From positions 62,001-126,000 of the forward strand of contig NZ_RBZV01000009.1 in NCBI RefSeq assembly GCF_003628145.1: a DNA stretch of 64,000 nt. Direction: 5' to 3'. The notes beneath the pieces were generated by a model. That model saw nothing but the letters and a program-made list of their open reading frames with translations. It was not told where the DNA came from and made no database searches. Shown in pieces: positions 57,202 through 64,000 of the stretch. Position 1 is the stretch's first letter. Every line of letters starts with the position of its first letter. Both the position numbers and the translations under genes were made by a program. Origin of the DNA: Trinickia fusca (lineage in GTDB: Bacteria > Pseudomonadota > Gammaproteobacteria > Burkholderiales > Burkholderiaceae).

Positions 57202-59610
57202 TTACCGCACCTCGACCGTAATCCGGTCATAACGCCCGCTTTCGTCGAACGCCGTAATCGCATATTCCCCAGGCTGCGCGAGCGGCACCGTCCAACCGTT
57301 CGCGGCCGGCGCACGGCCTGCGAGCGCACCGTTCACGAGCCAGCCCACCGAGCCGCGCGCACCGCTGACCGTCAAATGCAGTTGCGGTGCCTGCCCCCCG
57401 TAGCTGCGCCGCACGATCTCGCCCGTGCTTGCACCGCCTATCGCGAGGTGCCCCTCGGCACGTGCGGGCGGCGTGCAGCCGGGCTGCCAGCGCGGCGGAT
57501 CGAGACGCCGGCTGCGCTCGTCGAGCCAAGGCTCGAGCACGGCGGGCCACAGCGGGCTCTCGGCCTCGCGCAGTGCATGAGACGTGCAATCGGCGCTCGC
57601 GCGCAGCCCCGTTTCGCTGTCGACGGCATAGCGCAGCACGGGCTCCCCACCGCGAATTGCATCGGGGAACGTCGGCGGCGCGATGCCGTCGAGCAGCCAC
57701 GCGCGCCGCTGTTCGGCACACAGGTCGCTCGGCTGCGCATCGACGGTATTGCCGAGCGGCCAGCACACCTGTGCTTGCGTGACGCCGGCCGGTGGCTTGC
57801 GCTGCGCGGTTTCGACGGCATCGGGCAGCGCCGAGAAGATGCTCATCATCAGGGGCGTGGCCGCGTTGGCGCCGAAGTAGCCCGGGTTCGGCGTGCCGTC
57901 GGGCCGCCCGATCCACACGCCCACCGTATAGCGGTCGGTTACGCCAACGGCCCATGCATCGCGAAAGCCGAAGCTCGTGCCCGTCTTCCAGGCGACGCCG
58001 CGATTGTTGCCGCGCTCTTCTACTGCGCGCCCGAGCGGGCCACCCGATTCGAGAATGTCGCGCACGATGAACGCCGCGCCCGCGCTCATCATGCGGTGCT
58101 CCTCGAGCGGCGCATCGCTCGTCAAGCGCGGCACACCGGCCATGCCGCCACGCGCGAACGATGCATAAGCGCCGACCAGATATTCGAGCGACGTATCGGC
58201 GCCGCCGAGGATCACCGAGAGGTTCGGCGTCGCACCGCGCGGAAAGCGCAGCTTCAGGCCGCCCTGACGCAGCTTGCCGACGAAGCGGTCCGGGCCGTAT
58301 TGATCGAGCACCTGCACGGCGGGCACGTTCAGCGAGCGGGTCAGCGCCTCCGACACACTGACGGCGCCGTGAAACGACTGCTCGAAGTTGCCGGGTTGAT
58401 AGCCGCCGAACGATTGGGGCACGTCGGCGAGCAGCGATTCCGAATCGACGAGCCCCGCATCGAGCGCGAAGCCGTACAGAAAGGGCTTCAGTGTCGAGCC
58501 CGGTGAGCGCCATGCGCGCACCATGTCGACGTGGCTCGCGCGTTCGAGGTCGCTGAAATCTGCCGAGCCCGCATAGGCACGCACTTCGAGCGTTGCGTTG
58601 TCGAGCACGAGTGCGGCACACGACGCATGACGCGGCAGGCCGCGCACGCGGTCGAGCAGTTGCGCTTCGACGGTCGATTGCAGATCGGCGTCGAGCGTCG
58701 TGGTGATGCGCAGCCGGCCATGCGCCGTGCGCTTGAGCCGTTGCGCGAGCAGCGGCGCCAGCATGGGCTCGCGGATCGTTTGCGCGTAGACGGGCTCGGT
58801 CAGCGCATCGTCGATGACCGTTTGCGGCCAGCGGTCGGCGAGCCGGTGCAGCACCTTGTCGCGTGCCTGCTGGGCGCGATGCGGGAAGCGGTCGGGACGC
58901 AGCAGCGATGGCGCCTGCGGCAGCACGGCCAGCATCGCGGCCTCGGCGTAGCTGAGGTTGCTGGCCGGCTTGCCCAGATAGGCGCGGCTCGCGGCATCGA
59001 CGCCTTCGAGCACACCACCCATCGGTGCGTAGTTCAGATACAGCGTGAGGATTTCGCGCTTGGAGAAGTGCGCTTCGAGCTGCAACGCGCGCAGGATCTG
59101 ATGCAGCTTGCCGCGCAACGTGCGCGGCGTCGGATCGATCATGCGCGCGACCTGCATCGTGATCGTCGAGCCGCCCGAGACGATGCGACGATGCACGATC
59201 CACTGCCCCGCCGCGCGCACGAGCGCAAACGGATTGACGCCCGGGTGCCACCAGAACGCACGATCTTCATAGCCAGTCAGCGCCTGCACATAGCGCGGCG
59301 AGACCTGCTCGAGCGTGACGGGATTGCGCCAGATATACAGCTTGTCGGGGAAGGCGCGCAGCGGCGTGCCGTCGCGCGCGGTGACGATCAGCGCGAAAGG
59401 CGCCGAGCGTCCTGGCGTCGGCAGCGGGAACAGGCGATCCGCCGTGAACGCGAGCGCACCGATGACGACCAGCGCCGCAGCGCCGACGCGCAATGCGCGC
59501 GAGGCACGAACGCGCGCGGCGCCGCGACACGTACGGGCGCGTATCGCAGCGAGGCGCTGCGTCATGCCGCCCGAGGGGGCCGGCGCGCGGCCCCCGTTCT
59601 GCTCATCCAC
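57202..59610 (-). CDS. pbpC: Penicillin-binding protein 1C (PbpC)
   Basis: The protein is 802 aa from GTG 59610; an ATG at 59565 (MTQRLAAIRARTC) would shorten it by 15. A membrane anchor (VGAAALVVIGALAF) precedes the glycosyltransferase domain with catalytic Glu in GYEDRAFWWHPGVN. The transpeptidase has SPGSTLKPF (nucleophile Ser) and KTGTS. The C-terminal BiPBP-like beta domain follows (LHLTVSGARG). It polymerises or modifies peptidoglycan. It lies 12 bases after the alpha-2-macroglobulin gene, as in E. coli yfhM-pbpC. Confidence 0.95.
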   Translation of the reverse strand: MDEQNGGRAPAPSGGMTQRLAAIRARTCRGAARVRASRALRVGAAALVVIGALAFTADRLFPLPTPGRSAPFALIVTARDGTPLRAFPDKLYIWRNPVTLEQVSPRYVQALTGYEDRAFWWHPGVNPFALVRAAGQWIVHRRIVSGGSTITMQVARMIDPTPRTLRGKLHQILRALQLEAHFSKREILTLYLNYAPMGGVLEGVDAASRAYLGKPASNLSYAEAAMLAVLPQAPSLLRPDRFPHRAQQARDKVLHRLADRWPQTVIDDALTEPVYAQTIREPMLAPLLAQRLKRTAHGRLRITTTLDADLQSTVEAQLLDRVRGLPRHASCAALVLDNATLEVRAYAGSADFSDLERASHVDMVRAWRSPGSTLKPFLYGFALDAGLVDSESLLADVPQSFGGYQPGNFEQSFHGAVSVSEALTRSLNVPAVQVLDQYGPDRFVGKLRQGGLKLRFPRGATPNLSVILGGADTSLEYLVGAYASFARGGMAGVPRLTSDAPLEEHRMMSAGAAFIVRDILESGGPLGRAVEERGNNRGVAWKTGTSFGFRDAWAVGVTDRYTVGVWIGRPDGTPNPGYFGANAATPLMMSIFSALPDAVETAQRKPPAGVTQAQVCWPLGNTVDAQPSDLCAEQRRAWLLDGIAPPTFPDAIRGGEPVLRYAVDSETGLRASADCTSHALREAESPLWPAVLEPWLDERSRRLDPPRWQPGCTPPARAEGHLAIGGASTGEIVRRSYGGQAPQLHLTVSGARGSVGWLVNGALAGRAPAANGWTVPLAQPGEYAITAFDESGRYDRITVEVR

Positions 59611-59622
59611 TGCAATGCTCCG

Positions 59623-62600
59623 TCAGTGTGCCGCCGCTGCCGAGGCGGGTGCCGATGCCGCGGCGCTTGCGCTTGCCGCACCGTTCGAAGCCGGCGCGGC
59701 AGCGGCTGCCGTAGCGGCGGCCACGGCACCTGCGCTCGCATTCGCATCGACGATCGCGAGCTTCGTGTGCGCATCGAGCACGCCGAACACCTCGGGCCGG
59801 TACATGTCCTGCGCAAGCACGGGCGGCACGGTGTACTGACCCGGCGTCACGACGCGCGCGCGATAGAACAGATCGATCCCGCCCCAGCCGAGCTTGACGG
59901 CCGCCGCGAAGCGATCGTCGCGGAACTCGACGTGCACGATGCGATCGTTTTGCATTGCTTCGGTCACATCGGTGCCGCCGACCTTCACGCCCTCGCCGCT
60001 TTCGCCCTGGACGAGATTCTGATTCTCGATCTCGAGCCCGGCCGGCACGCGGTCGACGACGAGTGCCGAGCCCGTCACCGTGTGCTCCGAATCGGCATGC
60101 AGATGCACGAGCACGGTGTCGCCGACCTTCAACGGCGTGTTGCCGAGCGGGCTGCCGTTCGCGCGCAGGTATTCGCGCGTGATCGTCAGGCGTGGCGCGT
60201 CCGCTGCGGGCGGTGTCGGTGTCTGCGTGGGGTTGCCGCTCAGCGACAGCTCGACGAACAGGCGCTGGTCCGACGGATTCGCGATCGTGAGACCGTGCGC
60301 GAACTCGGTGGCCGTCACTTCGGTGAACGGCGAGGCGGCACTGTCGACCGTGCGCGTGGCGCCGTCGCTCGTGACGGTCGCGCGCCACGGCTTCTGTTCG
60401 CCGCTGGCCAGCAACTGACCGAGGCGGAACAACGCGAGCCGTTCCTGCGTGCTGTAGTACCACGGTCCGCGCACGGCCATCGCGTTCTGCACGCGGCCGA
60501 GCAGCAGGCCGCCATCGGGCGCCGGCACCTTGTCGCGCGCAAGCAGCACATAGGCGAGCGCGGTGTCGCGCAAATTGCTGCCGTAGTCCCACCACCAGTA
60601 GCCAGGCATACGCTCCTTCTTCACGCCTTCGGCGATGGCCTGCTGGCTGCGGGCCTGGTCGCCCATCAGATGCAGCGCGATGCCGAGTTCGACGAGCGAG
60701 AGGCCCGAGTTCGCGTAGGTGCGTTGCTCGAACAGCAGCCGCAGCGTCGCGAGCGGCGCCTTGCGTTCACGCGCCAGCACGTACGACGCTTGCACGAGCG
60801 CTTCATAGTTGCGGTTGTTGCGGCCGAAGTCGTCGATGAGCTGACGCAGGTTCTCGGGCGTCACATGCGTCGGCAGCGGCGCGATCTGTGCGCTGCCTTC
60901 CTGCAAGGCCCGCAGCAGATAGTTCATCGTGTTGCCGTAGAGCCGGTCGGGCACGGTGAAGCCTTGTGCACGCGCATCCTGCAGGAAGCCCGCCACATAG
61001 GCCGACAGCCAGAAATCGTCGCGCCCGTTGCCCCACAGCGTGAAGCCGCCGCGCGCCGACTGATAGCCCCCGAGCTTGCCCAACGCGAAGTCGATGCGCT
61101 GCGCACGCTCGTCGTGCGTGTAGACCTTCATGCCGTAGCGGCGGGCCGTGGCTTCGTCGACATAGAGCCACGGATAGGCGCTGCTGACGGTCTGCTCGGC
61201 GCAGCCATACGGATACTCGAGCAGCCACTGCGCGGCGGCCTTCACGTCGATCGGCGGCTGGTTCGACAGCATCAGGTGCGCGGCCAACGAGCCCGGGTAA
61301 AGCCCTGCGATGGCCGGATCACGAATTTGCAGCGTGGAACCAGGCTCGATCGTGTAGCGCTGCACGAGTTGCGTCGACGGCGTGGGCGCCTCGACCTCGA
61401 GCGCGTAGTGGCGGGCAAGCGCGATGCCCGCGCCTTGCACCGACACGTCGATCGTGTGCAGCCCCGCGCGCTCGCCCGCGTCGACGTTGTAGCGCAGCGT
61501 GACCTTCTGCTGTGACTTCAGCGCGACATCGTGTGCGTCGCCTTGCACGGTGAGGCCGTCGTCGCCCTTGACCTCGACCTTGAACTGCCCGGCGCTGCCG
61601 GTGAGATTCTGCAGGTCGAGCGCGAGCGTCGAATGGTCGCCGAAGTTCAGATAGCGCGGCGTGGCCAGTTCGGCAATCACAGGCGCGGCCACGACCATCT
61701 CCTTGCTTTGGCTGCCGAAGCGATCGGCTGTCGCCACCACCGTGGACAAGCGCAGCGTGCCGTTGAAGTCGGGCAGCTTCACGGGAATCTCGGCCTCGCC
61801 GTTTGCATCGAGCGTGACGGGTCCGGTGAACAGGTCGACGAGCTTGACCTTCTTCGGCAGATCCTGCGTGGCTTTGGGCGACGTATCGCCGCCCCACTTG
61901 AGCTTGCCCTTCTTGCCGGCCATCTTCTCGATCAGGCGGCCGTAGATATCGTGCAGGTCGGCGCCGTAGCGCAGCTTGCCGAAGAAGAACTGGAACGGAT
62001 CGGGTACCGGGTAGCGCGTGATGTTGAGGATGCCGACGTCGACGGCCGACAGCGTCATCAATGCGCTCTGGCCCTTGGCCGATGGCACCTTCACCTTGAT
62101 CTTGACGGTCGTTTCCGACTTCATGCGCTCGGGCGCTTCGAGCGCCACGTCGAGCTTGCGCTCGTTGCGCGCGAGCGGCAGCGCGATCAACCCCAGTGCG
62201 CGCGCCGGCGTGACGAGATCGCCCTGGTTGCCGGGCCGCAGCACCATCACCGAGATGTACAGGTCATGACGCTGCCAGTCTTTGTCGACCGGAACGTCGA
62301 CGGTGCGGCTCGCGCCGTCGATCGATACACGCTTGGTCCACAGCGTGTGGTCGCCGTCGACCGTGATCAGCGCGGTGCCCGCGTGCGGCGGCGTGATCGT
62401 GAGCTGCGCGGTATCGCCACCGCGATAGGCGTCGCGATCGAGCTTGAGCGCGACGCGGTCGGGGCGCTGGCCCGCGGCTTCGTCGCTTTGCGCGCTCCAG
62501 CCCGCGTAGAAGCGATAGATCTGCTTTTGGTCAGTCGCCGTGTCGAGGATCTCGAGGCGGTAGCGGCCGTATTTGACGGGCACGCGCAGATGGCCGCGGC

Positions 62601-64000
62601 CACCGGCCGGGATGTCGACGTTGCTCGTATAGACGAGCTCATCCGTCTCGGTGAAGCCGGAGTTCCAGCCGCGCTGGTCGTCGTAGCGCCAGTAGTAGTC
62701 GCGGTTCTCGCGGAACAGCCGCACAGGTAGGCCCTTCGCGCCCTTCAGATTGCCCTGCTGGTCGGCGCGGATCACTTCGAAATCGGCCGGCGAGTCTTCG
62801 GGCGCGTAGTCGCCGTTGAACAGCGGGCGCACGGCAGTCAGCACGGGTGCGGGCCACACTGTGCGCTCGAGGTTGCGCACCACGGGGCGCCCGCCCGACT
62901 CGAGCAGGCTCAGCGTCGTGCGCACGGTCACTGGCGAATGCGTCGGTGACGCCGGGTCGAGCGGAATGTCGAGCCCGAGATGGCCGTTGTCGTCGAGGTG
63001 CTGTTCATCGAGCTGCTGGCGCACATGCAACGACTGATCGTTGGCGTCGCCGAACTCGAAGCCCGGGTAGCGTGCGTCGAACGGGTTCGTATTGCGCGAG
63101 AACTCGACGACGCCGAGCAGCCGGTTGCCCGCGGCCGGCGCGCCATAGAGGTACGTGCCCGTCACGTCGATATGCAGCGGCTCGTCGACTTTGAGCGCCG
63201 TGAGCGGATTGGCCAGCGTGAGCTTCATCCGCTCGGGCAGGAACTCTTCGACGCCGAAGCGTAGCGTCGTGTTCGCCTGCTTGTCGGCCGGGTCGTTGCG
63301 CAGTTCGAGCGTCCACGAGCCGGTCGGTGCATCGGTCGGCAGCGTGATCTGCTGCTGGTAATAGCCGGGGTGGCCGGCCATCGGCTGCCAAATGGCGACG
63401 AACTGCGTCTTGCCGTCGGCGCGGCGCAGCGTCGCCTGAATCGGCTGCGGCGGCACGGGGCGGCCGTCGGCATCGCGCGCGAGCACCGACAGCGTGAAGC
63501 GCTCGCCAGGGCGGTACAGATCGCGGCCGCTCCATGCGAACAGACGCACGCTCTTGTAGTTGAGGCCCGTCACGTCGTATTCGGACAGATCGAGCGCGGC
63601 CTCGCGCACGGCCAGCATCGACATCTGCTGCCCCTTCTGCGCGAGCACGAGCGCGGCGCCTGCGGGCTGTTTCGCGAACGCGGCATGGCCGTCGCCATCG
63701 GTCTGGCCACGCGCGAGCACCTTGCCCTGGCGGTCGACCCACGTGAGGTCGACGCCCGAGACGGCGCTGCCGTCGGTCAGCGAGCTCACGAATGCATCGG
63801 CGCTTTTCTCGAACAGACGCAGATGCAGCCCCAGATCGCTGACGTAGTAGTAGGTGGTCTGATAGTCCTCGCCGAAGCGGCCGGGCCGCGACATCACGGC
63901 GACGTAGATGCCGGGCTCCTGCAGCGGCTTGATGCTCTCGACCGGCAGGTACGTGACGCTGCGCTTGTCGGTCTGTTGCTCGGTCAGGAAGCGCCCTTGG
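59623..64000 (-). CDS. Alpha-2-macroglobulin family protein (YfhM-like), 5' partial
   Basis: The reading frame stays open to the right edge (upstream residues QGRFLTEQQTDKRSVTYLPV enter from the edge). About 1458 codons are visible. It contains MG domains, the bait region and the thioester motif YGCAEQTV (codons near 61190-61203), so it can trap proteases covalently. The C-terminal part has an Ala/Ser-rich tail (AAAAPASNGAASASAAASAP). Such bacterial macroglobulins sit in the periplasm as a lipoprotein and protect the cell against host or competitor proteases, working with the peptidoglycan synthase PbpC. Confidence 0.93.
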   Translation of the reverse strand, partial: QGRFLTEQQTDKRSVTYLPVESIKPLQEPGIYVAVMSRPGRFGEDYQTTYYYVSDLGLHLRLFEKSADAFVSSLTDGSAVSGVDLTWVDRQGKVLARGQTDGDGHAAFAKQPAGAALVLAQKGQQMSMLAVREAALDLSEYDVTGLNYKSVRLFAWSGRDLYRPGERFTLSVLARDADGRPVPPQPIQATLRRADGKTQFVAIWQPMAGHPGYYQQQITLPTDAPTGSWTLELRNDPADKQANTTLRFGVEEFLPERMKLTLANPLTALKVDEPLHIDVTGTYLYGAPAAGNRLLGVVEFSRNTNPFDARYPGFEFGDANDQSLHVRQQLDEQHLDDNGHLGLDIPLDPASPTHSPVTVRTTLSLLESGGRPVVRNLERTVWPAPVLTAVRPLFNGDYAPEDSPADFEVIRADQQGNLKGAKGLPVRLFRENRDYYWRYDDQRGWNSGFTETDELVYTSNVDIPAGGRGHLRVPVKYGRYRLEILDTATDQKQIYRFYAGWSAQSDEAAGQRPDRVALKLDRDAYRGGDTAQLTITPPHAGTALITVDGDHTLWTKRVSIDGASRTVDVPVDKDWQRHDLYISVMVLRPGNQGDLVTPARALGLIALPLARNERKLDVALEAPERMKSETTVKIKVKVPSAKGQSALMTLSAVDVGILNITRYPVPDPFQFFFGKLRYGADLHDIYGRLIEKMAGKKGKLKWGGDTSPKATQDLPKKVKLVDLFTGPVTLDANGEAEIPVKLPDFNGTLRLSTVVATADRFGSQSKEMVVAAPVIAELATPRYLNFGDHSTLALDLQNLTGSAGQFKVEVKGDDGLTVQGDAHDVALKSQQKVTLRYNVDAGERAGLHTIDVSVQGAGIALARHYALEVEAPTPSTQLVQRYTIEPGSTLQIRDPAIAGLYPGSLAAHLMLSNQPPIDVKAAAQWLLEYPYGCAEQTVSSAYPWLYVDEATARRYGMKVYTHDERAQRIDFALGKLGGYQSARGGFTLWGNGRDDFWLSAYVAGFLQDARAQGFTVPDRLYGNTMNYLLRALQEGSAQIAPLPTHVTPENLRQLIDDFGRNNRNYEALVQASYVLARERKAPLATLRLLFEQRTYANSGLSLVELGIALHLMGDQARSQQAIAEGVKKERMPGYWWWDYGSNLRDTALAYVLLARDKVPAPDGGLLLGRVQNAMAVRGPWYYSTQERLALFRLGQLLASGEQKPWRATVTSDGATRTVDSAASPFTEVTATEFAHGLTIANPSDQRLFVELSLSGNPTQTPTPPAADAPRLTITREYLRANGSPLGNTPLKVGDTVLVHLHADSEHTVTGSALVVDRVPAGLEIENQNLVQGESGEGVKVGGTDVTEAMQNDRIVHVEFRDDRFAAAVKLGWGGIDLFYRARVVTPGQYTVPPVLAQDMYRPEVFGVLDAHTKLAIVDANASAGAVAAATAAAAAPASNGAASASAAASAPASAAAAH

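Overview
The window looks like the origin-proximal part of the main chromosome of a high-GC member of the Burkholderiaceae (Burkholderia, Paraburkholderia or a close relative). This rests on gene order (mnmG-rsmG-parA-parB, then the atp operon; mnmE-yidC-yidD-rnpA-rpmH facing away from dnaA-dnaN-gyrB) and on recognisable protein variants, such as the beta-subunit loop DELSPEDK. The species is inference; no rRNA or tRNA gene is visible.

Layout. 1-2758: end of mnmG, rsmG and the parA/parB segregation pair. 2799-3947: an ion-transporter-like membrane protein. 4095-11904: the complete F1Fo ATP synthase operon, atpI-B-E-F-H-A-G-D-C, with a sigma70-like promoter and a hairpin terminator. 12049-17275: acyl-CoA synthetase, a CoA-binding protein, a periplasmic cyclohexadienyl dehydratase (pheC) and hemE, then a spacer with two DnaA-box sequences. 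17276-24462: priA, a small membrane protein gene, and trifunctional putA with an apparent self-operator. 24548-25696: a branched-chain amino acid binding protein. 25831-28858: a divergent cadR-like regulator and a His-rich metal ATPase. 28940-31947: accessory genes (VOC protein, Tat-exported beta-helix protein, VapBC45-like toxin-antitoxin pair).

32021-42923: the dnaA region, with mnmE, an HTH regulator, yidC, yidD, rnpA and rpmH, then dnaA, dnaN and gyrB. 43038-45846: a solitary cysteine desulfurase and a divergent, apparently leaderless operon (ribbon-helix-helix protein, VOC protein, methyltransferase). 46035-51709: a lipoprotein, an IS relic, and an operon of exported truncated hemoglobin, blue-copper-like protein and GGDEF-EAL protein. 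51830-56606: leftward genes for an EnvZ/OmpR-type system, an EF-hand protein, a glycine-zipper lipoprotein, a MipA/OmpV protein and an exported three-repeat Cys protein. 56858-64000: a Pro/Val-rich secreted protein, then pbpC and a partial alpha-2-macroglobulin gene.

The core genes form the usual replication, segregation, energy and membrane-insertion block around a bacterial origin. The parts that look least described are the envelope operon with the three-repeat protein, the globin-cupredoxin-c-di-GMP operon and the leaderless RHH operon. All regulatory sites were found by eye and have not been tested computationally.
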